A stretch of 7,061 bases of DNA, from assembly GCA_002842195.1 (NCBI GenBank), contig PHCL01000071.1, positions 1 to 7,061 of the forward strand, given 5' to 3'. Position 1 is the stretch's first letter; the number at the start of each line of letters is the position of its first letter. This DNA is from Betaproteobacteria bacterium HGW-Betaproteobacteria-20 (GTDB taxonomy: Bacteria > Pseudomonadota > Gammaproteobacteria > Burkholderiales > Methylophilaceae). A program made the position numbers and the translations under genes. Below the pieces are notes generated by a model, which did no database searches, was not told where the DNA came from, and was given only the letters and a program-made list of their open reading frames with translations. Shown here one piece after another: positions 1 through 6,347 of this stretch.

Positions 1-39
1 ATATGGAAAATCTGGTTCAACCAGCAATATTTTTTTCAT
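1..39 (-). CDS. 5' end of an unidentified gene (13 codons visible)
   Basis: The minus strand shows an ATG at 39-37 preceded by a good Shine-Dalgarno GGAG (50-47) with 7 nt of spacing. It opens a frame reading MKKILLVEPDFPY that runs off the left edge. The gene is too short for domain assignment. The N-terminus has the form of a first beta strand of a Rossmann-like or flavodoxin-like fold. 'LLVEPDFPY' resembles the start of some B12-binding/radical SAM proteins more than a response regulator, which would usually read LLVEDD or LLVDDE. That comparison is from memory and is inference. The gene is co-directional with pyrF, 176 nt downstream of its stop, with no convincing terminator between, so read-through from pyrF is possible. 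Confidence 0.65.
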   Translation of the reverse strand, partial: MKKILLVEPDFPY

Positions 40-215
40 TATGATTCTCCGTGGTTTAAAAACTAACTGTTAAATGAGTGTTACGTTCTGTAATAGAAAA
101 ATTACAGCGGTTATCATAACTTAAATAAGCCATGTATCGCAGGTTATAACCATTCTAACTATGCATTATGTTAGAACTAAGTTAACGATATTCCCCCGCC
201 TTTAAATCAGTGCTT
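40..215. other. AT-rich intergenic spacer with several small palindromes
   Basis: No credible gene is seen in this spacer between the pyrF stop and the left-edge gene. It holds four symmetric motifs: CTGTAAT/ATTACAG (88-94 and 101-107, 6-nt loop), GTTATcATAAC (110-120), GGTTATAACC (142-151), and TTCTAAC/GTTAGAA (153-159 and 170-176, 10-nt loop). None is followed by a T-run on the minus strand, so none is a convincing intrinsic terminator for pyrF. A TATGAT hexamer (minus strand, 118-113) could be a -10 box for the left-edge gene, but no matching -35 is visible. Confidence 0.5.
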
Positions 216-250
216 TTAAATCACTGCTTTTAAACCACTGCTTTTAAAAC
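201..250. repeat. 14-bp tandem repeat (about 3.5 copies) across the pyrF stop
   Basis: The plus strand shows consecutive units TTTAAATCAGTGCT (201-214), TTTAAATCACTGCT (215-228), TTTAAACCACTGCT (229-242) and a partial TTTAAAAC (243-250). Neighbouring units differ by one base. The pyrF stop codon TAA (218-216) is formed by the TTTAAA core of the second unit. The unit is 14 bp, so gain or loss of a copy shifts the reading frame at the end of pyrF. Confidence 0.9.
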
Positions 251-986
251 CAAGGCATTCAGCATGAATGGCTTCAAGTGCTTTAAGCGGGCTGTCCGCC
301 TGCGTGATAGGTCTGCCGATGACCAGGTAATTTGCACCATTTCTCAATGCGTCTGCTGGTGTAACAATGCGCGACTGGTCGTCCTGGCTGGCGTTGGCAG
401 GGCGTATGCCAGGGGTGACTAAACAAAAATCAGCGCCCAAGTGCGTGCGTAACATTTTGGCCTCTAGTGCGGAACATACCACACCATCCAGGCCCGCTTT
501 TTGGGTAAGTGTGGCAAGGTTAAGTACATGGGTAGCTAACTCTGTTTGTATGCCGATTTGATTTAAGCTGGTTTGATTCATGCTGGTGAGCACGGTGACG
601 GCAATCAGCAGCGGTTTCGTTGCCGTTGAGTTCGTTGTAGCTGAGTTAACGGCTTCACGGGCGGCTTGCATCATTTCCAGTCCGCCGCTGGCATGCACGT
701 TGAGCATCCATACCCCTAAGTTGCTTGCTGCTATGCAAGCCTTGGCAACGGTATTGGGAATATCGTGGAATTTTAAATCCAAAAAGACACCGAAGTTTGA
801 TTGGGTTAACGATTCAACGAATTGCGGGCCTGCTGCGGTAAAAAGTTCTTTACCTACTTTTAATCTACAGAGTGCCGGGTCTAGCTGATTGACCAATCTG
901 AGTGCGCTTGCGCTATCAGCATAGTCAAGCGCGACAATGATTTTAGGGTCATTACTGGTGGAGATTGGTAGATTAGCTAGGGTCAT
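216..986 (-). CDS. pyrF: Orotidine 5'-phosphate decarboxylase
   Basis: PyrF decarboxylates OMP to UMP, the last step of de novo UMP synthesis, in the cytoplasm. The 256-aa product shows the family hallmarks in order: IVALD near residue 17-21, substrate-contacting K43, the catalytic [10 protein letters not shown] block (D70, K72, D75), VTVLTSM at 130-136, TPGIRP at 191-196 and VIGRPI at 222-227. These match the short bacterial PyrF group that includes E. coli PyrF. The ATG at 986 is 20 nt after the lapB stop, so lapB and pyrF probably form one transcript; the Shine-Dalgarno is weak. Two oddities are visible. A Thr/Asn/Ser-rich stretch (residues 114-123) looks like a 5-residue duplication. The last dozen residues after the natural end of the fold (from about 245) are encoded partly by a 14-bp tandem repeat, making the protein about ten residues longer than usual. 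The function call is secure. Confidence 0.97.
   Translation of the reverse strand: MTLANLPISTSNDPKIIVALDYADSASALRLVNQLDPALCRLKVGKELFTAAGPQFVESLTQSNFGVFLDLKFHDIPNTVAKACIAASNLGVWMLNVHASGGLEMMQAAREAVNSATTNSTATKPLLIAVTVLTSMNQTSLNQIGIQTELATHVLNLATLTQKAGLDGVVCSALEAKMLRTHLGADFCLVTPGIRPANASQDDQSRIVTPADALRNGANYLVIGRPITQADSPLKALEAIHAECLGFKSSGLKAVI
618..647. repeat. 15-bp imperfect tandem duplication inside pyrF
   Basis: On the minus strand the two 15-nt units AACTCAGCTACAACG and AACTCAACGGCAACG lie head to tail and encode NSATT and NSTAT (pyrF residues 114-123). They match at 12 of 15 positions. Compared with my recollection of E. coli PyrF, this loop is about four residues longer, so an old in-frame duplication is plausible. 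Chance within a low-complexity loop is the alternative. Confidence 0.45.
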
Positions 987-1006
987 TTGTTTATATTCTT
1001 AGTATT

Positions 1007-2185
1007 TCAAATAGTTGCTGGTTCAGCAGGCAGTGCCTCCCAGGCATTACATGCCGGGCATTGCCAGTGATGATACTTGGCCTTAAAGCCGCATTGCTCG
1101 CAGTGATAGGCAGTCTTATTACCAATCGCATGGCGTACGGCTTGTTGCATCAGTTGTGTGTCTTGTGGAATGGCATTTTTACTTTGTGGATTACTGGTTT
1201 CTACAATGGCACGTGCCTGTAATAATTGATCCAATGTACTCAGGCTAGGTTTTTTAATAAGCTCATTGCGCGCTAGTTTTGCAGCACTTTCAGCGCCTTC
1301 TTCAGTCAGGGTAGCTTCGTATAATACATTGAGTAATGACGACAACTGGTAAGTTTGCAAATAGGTCCGTAATAACGCTAAGCCATCAGCGGTTTGGTTG
1401 AGCGCGCGATAGCTGGATAGTAACTTAGGCGCTATTAGACCCAAGTATTCCGGTTGTTGAAATTCAATGCGCTTCCAGGTTGAAATGGCGGCTTCATGTG
1501 CATCAGCCTCAAACTCTAAATCGCCTAGTAAGACATTGGCACGTACACAGTTCTTATTGGTATTTAATGCTTGCTCTAAATTAACTTTAGCAGTTTTCGT
1601 GTCATTGGCAAGTTTAGATTCAACCGCTATTTCACAGTAATAATGCGAGATTTCGATGCGAAAAGGTACACCGGAAAGGCGTTCTAGTTCAGTAGCAGCC
1701 TTGATAGCACGCTCCCATTCACGTTCGCGCACATAGATTTCAAGTAGTGCGCGTAGCGCAGGTTGGCGGTAACGGTCGTCATCCAGCGATTCAAATAGCT
1801 CTTCTGCGCGGTCTAGTAAACCTGCCTTCAGATAATCCTGCGCAAGCTCAGCGGTAACCGCTAATTTTTGCTGAGGTGCCAGTTCATTTTTATTGAGCAA
1901 ATTGAGGTGTAAGTGAATGGCACGGTCAACCTCGCCGCGTTTTCTAAAAAGACTACCCAATGCAAAATGCAACTCCAGAGATTCTGTATTGGCTTGCACC
2001 GCCTCAGAAAAAGCTTCAATGGCTTTATCTTGTTGATTTGTAATGAGGAAATTTAAGCCTTTAAAATAGGCGGCAGGTAAAGCTGTAGATTCAGCGAGTA
2101 GCTGTTTAAGATCTACCCGTGCGGCCAGCCAGCCTAGGCTAAAAAATAAGGGCAAGACCAACAACCACCAGAACTCAAATTCCAT
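1007..2185 (-). CDS. lapB: LPS assembly protein B (TPR / rubredoxin-type metal-binding protein)
   Basis: LapB (YciM) is an inner-membrane-anchored protein facing the cytoplasm. In E. coli it works with FtsH to control LpxC turnover and so lipopolysaccharide synthesis. This 392-aa product has the full family layout at the usual length (E. coli about 389). There is one N-terminal membrane helix (about residues 5-22), then a long series of TPR helices containing the typical NFLITNQQDKAIEAF and FRKRGEVDRAIHLH stretches. At the C-terminus is a rubredoxin-like zinc/iron knuckle with C362-x2-C365 and C376-x2-C379. The ATG at 2185 places the membrane helix right at the N-terminus, as expected, but no clear Shine-Dalgarno precedes it. 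lapA, normally directly upstream, is absent: a terminator and ihfB lie there instead. pyrF follows after 20 nt, an arrangement shared with E. coli lapB-pyrF. Confidence 0.95.
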   Translation of the reverse strand: MEFEFWWLLVLPLFFSLGWLAARVDLKQLLAESTALPAAYFKGLNFLITNQQDKAIEAFSEAVQANTESLELHFALGSLFRKRGEVDRAIHLHLNLLNKNELAPQQKLAVTAELAQDYLKAGLLDRAEELFESLDDDRYRQPALRALLEIYVREREWERAIKAATELERLSGVPFRIEISHYYCEIAVESKLANDTKTAKVNLEQALNTNKNCVRANVLLGDLEFEADAHEAAISTWKRIEFQQPEYLGLIAPKLLSSYRALNQTADGLALLRTYLQTYQLSSLLNVLYEATLTEEGAESAAKLARNELIKKPSLSTLDQLLQARAIVETSNPQSKNAIPQDTQLMQQAVRHAIGNKTAYHCEQCGFKAKYHHWQCPACNAWEALPAEPATI

Positions 2186-2215
2186 GAGGGTTCACTTTTT
2201 TAAATATCAGCGTGT

Positions 2216-2244
2216 ATTTTACCTGAAAATGTATTGCAGCATAA
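2216..2244 (-). promoter_or_regulatory. Possible lapB-pyrF promoter (weak)
   Basis: A terminator closes the ihfB transcript upstream, so lapB should need its own promoter in the remaining 57 nt. The best -10 candidate on the minus strand is TAAAAT (2221-2216), five of six matches to TATAAT. The hexamer 17 nt upstream (TTATGC) matches TTGACA poorly. The call rests mostly on the need for a promoter here. Confidence 0.25.
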
Positions 2245-2274
2245 AAAAACGGCAGCCTGATGGCTGCCGTTTTT
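2243..2274 (-). terminator. Intrinsic terminator after ihfB (bidirectional form)
   Basis: A perfect 8-bp GC-rich stem CGGCAGCC/GGCTGCCG (2250-2257 and 2262-2269) encloses a 4-nt loop. On the minus strand it is followed by seven T residues (2249-2243). A5 on the upstream side makes the element symmetric, so it could also work on the plus strand. It lies 39 nt beyond the ihfB stop and separates the rpsA-ihfB transcript from lapB-pyrF. Confidence 0.92.
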
Positions 2275-2294
2275 GCTTGGAACTAAAGTAATCT

Positions 2295-2332
2295 TTAACT
2301 TAAGTCGACACGTTAACTTAAGTCGACACGTT
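2295..2332. repeat. Exact 18-bp tandem duplication at the 3' end of ihfB
   Basis: The 18-bp unit TTAACTTAAGTCGACACG occurs at 2295-2312 and again, identical, at 2313-2330, with two further matching bases. On the minus strand one unit encodes the last five ihfB codons plus its TAA (RVDLS-stop). The second copy repeats the same codons and stop immediately after the real stop, in frame. The perfect identity suggests a recent event. Confidence 0.95.
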
Positions 2333-2594
2333 CGCGCAACTCTTTACCAGCTTTAAAATGCGGCACATGTTTTTCAGGCACCTGTACTTTACTGCCAGTT
2401 TTAGGGTTACGACCTAGGCGTGGTGGTCGGTAGTTCAAACTAAAACTACCAAAACCACGTATCTCAATCCGCTCGCCAGTGGCAAGGTTATCAGACATCG
2501 CATCTAAAATTGCCTTTACTGATAGCTCGGCATCTTTCACTACTAATTGCGGAAAACGTTCTGCAAGCAGAGTGATTAGTTCAGATTTAGTCAT
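2313..2594 (-). CDS. ihfB: Integration host factor subunit beta
   Basis: IhfB pairs with IhfA to form IHF, the sequence-specific DNA-bending protein of the nucleoid that acts in transcription, recombination and replication. The 93-aa product is full length and strongly conserved. It starts MTKSELI, has the [11 protein letters not shown] core strand block (residues 41-51), and carries the beta-ribbon arm with GRNPKTG (61-67), whose proline (P64) intercalates into DNA. It ends with the [11 protein letters not shown] block. This pattern is IHF-beta rather than HU. The ATG at 2594 is preceded by AAAGG with about 7 nt of spacing. The gene lies 30 nt after rpsA, the classic rpsA-ihfB arrangement, and is followed by a strong terminator. 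Its last five codons and stop are duplicated in tandem just downstream without changing the protein. Confidence 0.97.
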   Translation of the reverse strand: MTKSELITLLAERFPQLVVKDAELSVKAILDAMSDNLATGERIEIRGFGSFSLNYRPPRLGRNPKTGSKVQVPEKHVPHFKAGKELRERVDLS

Positions 2595-2624
2595 TTATGA
2601 GCCTTTATCTCGTCACTAATTAGC

Positions 2625-4145
2625 TTATTTTTTGCTATCAAGTTTGGCTTTTAGTAAAGCACCAAGGTTGGTTGTACCGGCAGCGGCACCATCATCTGGC
2701 ACTTTTGCAGCCTCTTTAGTTTTAGCAGATTTAGCTTTAGGTTTAGCGTCAGTTTTATCTTCTGAACTGCTGGTAGCACCGGATGGATCTGCAGATAGTT
2801 GTTTCACACCTAGTGAAATACGTTCTTTTTCAACATCAATAGCCAGAATAACTGCTTGAAGTTCGTCACCTTTTTTGAAGTTACGAATTGCTTCTTCACC
2901 TGTTTGTGACCAAGACAGATCTGACAAATGTACCAGACCATCAATGCCGCCAGCCAGGCCGATAAACACGCCAAAGTCAGTAATTGATTTGATTTGACCT
3001 GAAACTTTATCGCCTTTAGCGTGCGTTGCAGAGAAGTCATCCCATGGGTTAGCTTTACATTGTTTCATACCCAATGATAAACGACGACGTGCTTCATCAA
3101 TTTCAAGAATCATTACTTCAACTTCGTCACCTAGCTGTGCAAGCTTGCCCGGGTGAATATTTTTATTTGTCCAGTCCATTTCTGAAACATGCACCAAGCC
3201 TTCAATACCCGGTTCAATTTCAACAAATGCACCGTAGTCGGTCAAGTTTGAAACTTTACCGAATAAGCGCGTACTTACTGGGTAACGGCGGGTTAGAGCA
3301 ACCCATGGATCATCACCTAATTGTTTAATACCTAATGAGACGCGATTTTTTTCTTGATCAAATTTCAAGATTTTTGCTTCAACTTCTTCGCCTACTGTCA
3401 GCACTTCTGATGGATGCTTAACACGACGCCAAGCCAAATCAGTAATATGCAGCAAGCCATCAATGCCGCCTAAGTCAACGAATGCGCCATAGTCTGTAAT
3501 GTTTTTAACGATACCTTTAACCACGGCACCTTCAGCAAGTGAACCCATCAATGCTTCACGGTCTGCACCGGCACTAACTTCCATTACAGCGCGACGTGAA
3601 ACAACGATGTTATTACGTTTGCGATCAATTTTAATTACTTTCAGGTCACACTCTTTATTTTCAAAAGGTGTTGTATCTTTTACTGGACGTACGTCAACCA
3701 ATGAACCTGGCAGGAAAGCCATGATGCCGTTGACAGAAACGCGTAAACCACCTTTAACTTTGCCGCTGACAAAACCTTTAATGATGCGGCCTTCGTTCAT
3801 TGCATCTTCCAGATCTAACCATGTTTCCATGCGTTTAGCTTTTTCGCGTGAAAGTAAAGTTGAACCAAAGCCATCTTCCAGCTTTTCAATTAATACTTTA
3901 ACAAAGTCGCCCACTTTGACTTCAATTTCGCCTTGTGCGTTTTTGAACTCTTCCGCTTTGATAACGCTTTCAGATTTTAGACCTGCGTTAACAATAACAT
4001 TGTCCTGGTCAACAGAGATAACCTCGGCGGTGATTACTTCACCTGAGCGCATTTCCTGGTGAATTAGGCTTTCCTCGAAAAGCGCAGCAAAAGATTCCAT
4101 GCCTGATGATGAAGCAGAAGTAGTAGATTTAGAAGTAGAAGCCAT
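2625..4145 (-). CDS. rpsA: Small-subunit ribosomal protein S1, five-domain form
   Basis: S1 (bS1) binds mRNA leaders and brings them to the 30S ribosome; its first two domains normally anchor it to the subunit through uS2. The 506-aa product contains five S1/OB domains at about residues 35-103, 119-187, 205-276, 291-363 and 378-450. Domains 3-5 carry the clear TDYGAFV/TDFGVFI and GLVHVSE-like signatures. Proteobacterial S1 usually has six domains and about 557-570 residues. Here, after SLGVKQL (446-450), the sixth domain is missing. A Ser/Asp then Lys/Ala-rich linker (about 451-488) leads straight into the tail [13 protein letters not shown] (490-502) that I recall at the C-terminus of betaproteobacterial S1. 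The ATG at 4145 adds a Ser/Thr-rich 15-residue lead before the conserved [13 protein letters not shown]16 is the alternative start. The only Shine-Dalgarno-like AGG is 12 nt away, as is common for S1 genes, which tend to be autogenously controlled. Confidence 0.96.
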   Translation of the reverse strand: MASTSKSTTSASSSGMESFAALFEESLIHQEMRSGEVITAEVISVDQDNVIVNAGLKSESVIKAEEFKNAQGEIEVKVGDFVKVLIEKLEDGFGSTLLSREKAKRMETWLDLEDAMNEGRIIKGFVSGKVKGGLRVSVNGIMAFLPGSLVDVRPVKDTTPFENKECDLKVIKIDRKRNNIVVSRRAVMEVSAGADREALMGSLAEGAVVKGIVKNITDYGAFVDLGGIDGLLHITDLAWRRVKHPSEVLTVGEEVEAKILKFDQEKNRVSLGIKQLGDDPWVALTRRYPVSTRLFGKVSNLTDYGAFVEIEPGIEGLVHVSEMDWTNKNIHPGKLAQLGDEVEVMILEIDEARRRLSLGMKQCKANPWDDFSATHAKGDKVSGQIKSITDFGVFIGLAGGIDGLVHLSDLSWSQTGEEAIRNFKKGDELQAVILAIDVEKERISLGVKQLSADPSGATSSSEDKTDAKPKAKSAKTKEAAKVPDDGAAAGTTNLGALLKAKLDSKK

Positions 4146-4160
4146 TAAATAAAATTACCT

Positions 4161-4193
4161 AAAAAATAATCCCACCTAGCAGTGGGGTGATTA
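4161..4193 (-). promoter_or_regulatory. Second hairpin plus T-tract in the rpsA leader
   Basis: On the minus strand TAATC (4193-4189) and CCAC (4185-4182 in complement) pair with GTGG (4175-4172) and GATTA (4171-4167). This forms a 9-bp stem with a 3-nt bulge and 6-nt loop. Six T residues follow (4166-4161), 15 nt before the rpsA ATG. It could be a leaky terminator (attenuator) or part of an S1-autoregulated translation initiation region, since S1 prefers A/U-rich single strands. Location and structure are seen; function is inferred. Confidence 0.45.
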
Positions 4194-4222
4194 AAAAAAC
4201 CGCGAATTTTTGAGATGCGCGG
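4193..4222 (-). terminator. First hairpin plus T7 in the cmk-rpsA spacer
   Basis: On the minus strand CCGCG (4222-4218) pairs with CGCGG (4204-4200) across a 13-nt loop and is followed at once by seven T residues (4199-4193). The GC stem plus T-run has intrinsic-terminator form, but the stem is only 5 bp and the loop long, so termination is probably partial. It would reduce read-through from aroA-cmk into rpsA, or act in the leader of rpsA's own transcript. Confidence 0.45.
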
Positions 4223-4244
4223 ACATGAAAAATATGAATGTAGA

Positions 4245-4273
4245 ATTATAACTAAAACATTGAAAAATAAAAG
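4245..4273 (-). promoter_or_regulatory. Candidate rpsA promoter
   Basis: A perfect TATAAT on the minus strand (4250-4245) lies just downstream of the cmk stop. The hexamer 17 nt upstream (CTTTTA, 4273-4268) is a poor -35, and no TGn extension is present. Initiation about 7 nt downstream would give a leader of roughly 90 nt holding both hairpins. A separate promoter in the cmk-rpsA spacer is known in E. coli, which supports the placement. Confidence 0.5.
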
Positions 4274-4274
4274 A

Positions 4275-4955
4275 CTATTTACAAATTTTATGCTGATAAT
4301 TTCGTAAAATAGTGTCTACAGCGGCAGAAATACCTAAATTATCGGTTTCAAGCAATATTGCATCGTCTGCCATGACAAGTGGTGCGCTTGCTCGGCTTTG
4401 GTCTCTGGCATCACGTTCTTGCAAATCCTGCAAAATATGTTCGTAATTAGCAGGCTGACCTTTATCTAATAATTGCTGATACCGGCGCTTGGCACGTGTT
4501 GCTGTGGTTGCCGTCAGAAACACCTTTAGCAGTGCTTTTGGGAAAATTACTGTGCCCATGTCGCGGCCATCCGCCACCAAGCCAGGCGCTTTACAAAAAG
4601 CATGCTGCATATCTATCAAGGCTGCCCGTAATGGTGGATGCACCGCCACTTGAGAAGCCCCTTTGCCTATAGCTTCAGTACGGATTTCGTTTGAAACCTC
4701 CTGGCCATTCAGAAATACTTGCTCGTTAACAAACTCAATGTTGAGTGTTTTCGCACATTCGGAGACCCCTTGCGCATTATTCCACGCAATGTTTTTTTGC
4801 AGTGTCGCGAACGCGACAATACGATATAGAGCGCCAGAATCTAAATAATGAAAACCAAGTCGCGCGGCTACTAATTGTGCAACCGTACCTTTGCCAGAGG
4901 CAGAAGGGCCGTCTATGGTGATTACCGGGACGATAACGGGGATAGCGCTAGACAT
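4275..4955 (-). CDS. cmk: Cytidylate kinase
   Basis: Cmk phosphorylates CMP and dCMP to the diphosphates using ATP, in the cytoplasm. From the ATG at 4955 the product has 226 aa, normal for the family. It shows the P-loop GPSASGKGT (residues 16-24), the LDSGALYR motif (38-45), the DGRDMGT motif (129-135) and the lid-region arginine cluster RDARDQSR (181-188), all typical of bacterial CMP kinases. The frame could also start two codons earlier at a TTG (4961), but ATG is preferred because it keeps the usual short lead before VITIDGPS; neither has a strong Shine-Dalgarno. With the ATG the gene overlaps the end of aroA by 8 bp, so translation is probably coupled. The aroA-cmk-rpsA order is the conserved one. 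Confidence 0.96.
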   Translation of the reverse strand: MSSAIPVIVPVITIDGPSASGKGTVAQLVAARLGFHYLDSGALYRIVAFATLQKNIAWNNAQGVSECAKTLNIEFVNEQVFLNGQEVSNEIRTEAIGKGASQVAVHPPLRAALIDMQHAFCKAPGLVADGRDMGTVIFPKALLKVFLTATTATRAKRRYQQLLDKGQPANYEHILQDLQERDARDQSRASAPLVMADDAILLETDNLGISAAVDTILRNYQHKICK

Positions 4956-6252
4956 GTGCAATTTTCTTAAATTCTTTAAAATAATCAGGAAACGTCTTAT
5001 TCACGCATTTTGGGTCGTTAATAATAATAGGCACGCCGCCTAATGAGACTAATGAGAAGCACATCGCCATGCGGTGGTCGTCATAAGTATCAATCACGGC
5101 CCCCGGCGTGAGATGTGTTGGCGGCGTAATTTCAATATAGTCTTTGCCTTCTTCAACAATTGCGCCTACTTTACGCAATTCGGTCGCCATTGCGCTTAAT
5201 CTGTCTGTTTCTTTCACGCGCCAACTGGCAATATTACGCAAGGTGGTTTTGCCTTCAGCAAACAAGGCGAGAATGGCTAAAGTCATCGCAGCGTCTGGGA
5301 AGTGGTTGCAGTCCAGATTAAACCCGGTAATTTTGTTTTCTGGGGCTGTAACGCTAATCACGTTTGATGAAGAGGTGACTGGAACCCCTAAAGATTGCAA
5401 AACTTTTGCAAACTCAACATCACCTTGAATACTGTCAAAGTCAATGCCAACCACATGCAAGCCGAGCGGTAAGGGCTGATGACAGGCGATTGCGCCAGCA
5501 GCCAGGAAATACGAGGCACTAGAGGCATCACCTTCTACTGTGACTATGGCTGGATTTTTATATTGGCTATTTGCGGGAATGGTAAAACGTTGCCAGCCTT
5601 CACGTTCTACAATTACATTGAATTTCGCCATTAGATTAAGGGTAATTTCGATATAAGGCTTAGAAATCAACTCACCTACAACTGCAATAGTGGCTTGCTG
5701 TCTGGTGAGCGGCAATGCCATTAGCAACGCGGTTAAGAATTGGCTGGAAACATCGCCGCGAATTTTTATTGCCTGGCTGACATCAATTTTGGCTGGTAAA
5801 ATCTTTAATGGCGGAAAACCTTGTTTTTCCAGGTATTCAATGTTTGCTCCTGCCTGACGCAGTGCATCTACCAGATCGCCGATTGGACGTTCATGCATGC
5901 GTGGCACACCGCTTAATACATAATTACCATTAGAAAAAGCCAGCGCAGCGGTAAGCGGCCTAAAAGCCGTGCCTGCATTGCCAAGAAATAAATCAACGTT
6001 TTTATTAGGAAAGTTACCATCGCAACCCGTCACGCGCCACGCATTTTCGGCAAAATTTTCTAATTTAACCCCCAGTTTTTCTAAGGCCTCGAGCATTCTG
6101 GCAGTGTCGTCAGATGCTAACAAATCCCGTATTTCTGTGGTGCCAGTGGCTAGGGCCGCCAGTAATAAAGTGCGGTTTGATATGCTTTTAGAGCCTGGTA
6201 GTGTAATCGTGCCTTCAGCATGGCTTGCGGCGGGTAGGGTGAGTTGTTCCAT
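4948..6252 (-). CDS. aroA: 3-phosphoshikimate 1-carboxyvinyltransferase (EPSP synthase)
   Basis: AroA joins phosphoenolpyruvate to shikimate 3-phosphate, the sixth step of the shikimate pathway toward chorismate, in the cytoplasm. The 434-aa product is full length for a class I enzyme. Visible motifs are [10 protein letters not shown] (18-27, with K22, S23 and R27), [10 protein letters not shown] (90-99), [44 protein letters not shown] and YDDHRMAM. The NAGTA-x-RP segment keeps the glycine, threonine and proline of ordinary glyphosate-sensitive class I enzymes; the residue before RP is Phe where E. coli has Met. The ATG at 6252 is preceded by AGAAAG as a weak Shine-Dalgarno. tyrA lies 83 nt upstream with an inverted-repeat element between, and cmk overlaps the 3' end. 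Confidence 0.97.
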   Translation of the reverse strand: MEQLTLPAASHAEGTITLPGSKSISNRTLLLAALATGTTEIRDLLASDDTARMLEALEKLGVKLENFAENAWRVTGCDGNFPNKNVDLFLGNAGTAFRPLTAALAFSNGNYVLSGVPRMHERPIGDLVDALRQAGANIEYLEKQGFPPLKILPAKIDVSQAIKIRGDVSSQFLTALLMALPLTRQQATIAVVGELISKPYIEITLNLMAKFNVIVEREGWQRFTIPANSQYKNPAIVTVEGDASSASYFLAAGAIACHQPLPLGLHVVGIDFDSIQGDVEFAKVLQSLGVPVTSSSNVISVTAPENKITGFNLDCNHFPDAAMTLAILALFAEGKTTLRNIASWRVKETDRLSAMATELRKVGAIVEEGKDYIEITPPTHLTPGAVIDTYDDHRMAMCFSLVSLGGVPIIINDPKCVNKTFPDYFKEFKKIAHV

Positions 6253-6262
6253 ATTTAGCTTT

Positions 6263-6347
6263 CTGTCATGCCGTGCTGGACACGGGATCTCGTCAATATC
6301 TTATTATTTAATAACACCAAGACGCTGAGTGCAGTTCAGCATGACAG
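6263..6347. repeat. REPIN-like 85-bp inverted-repeat element between tyrA and aroA
   Basis: Perfect 9-bp terminal inverted repeats CTGTCATGC (6263-6271) and GCATGACAG (6339-6347) bound the element; extended to 19 bp they match at 15 positions. Inside, each end carries its own small hairpin: CCGTG/CACGG (6271-6275 and 6281-6285) and GCTGA/TCAGC (6324-6328 and 6336-6340). An AT-rich palindrome TTATT/AATAA (6301-6305 and 6310-6314) lies in the middle. Two REP-like hairpins facing each other with GTCATG-type ends is the layout of a REPIN or a very short non-autonomous element. It covers the last three codons and stop of tyrA. Confidence 0.65.

Noticed and set aside
12..24. Palindrome CTGGTT-C-AACCAG followed on the plus strand by a T-run, resembling a small terminator
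   Set aside because: It lies inside the first codons of the minus-strand gene (LVEP), the usable stem is only 4 bp, and the T-run is the complement of two Lys codons.
88..107. CTGTAAT/ATTACAG hairpin as a terminator for pyrF
   Set aside because: The stem is AT-rich with no T-run after it on the minus strand; it may be a leader hairpin of the next gene or chance.
542..586. Apparent 15-bp tandem repeat encoding [10 protein letters not shown] in pyrF
   Set aside because: The segment aligns without a gap to the VTVLTSM-x-x-x-x-L-x-x-x-G region of other PyrF proteins, so no duplication is needed; the similarity is probably chance.
2632..2859. Frameshifted remnant of S1 domain 6, or a separate plus-strand gene, over the rpsA 3' end
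   Set aside because: The plus-strand frame is the antisense shadow of the low-complexity linker; I see no S1-like motif in other frames, and the rpsA frame is intact to its conserved tail.
4956..4961. TTG start for cmk, two codons upstream of the ATG
   Set aside because: It adds only Met-His, has no better ribosome binding site, and the ATG gives the usual N-terminal length. Not excluded, only less likely.
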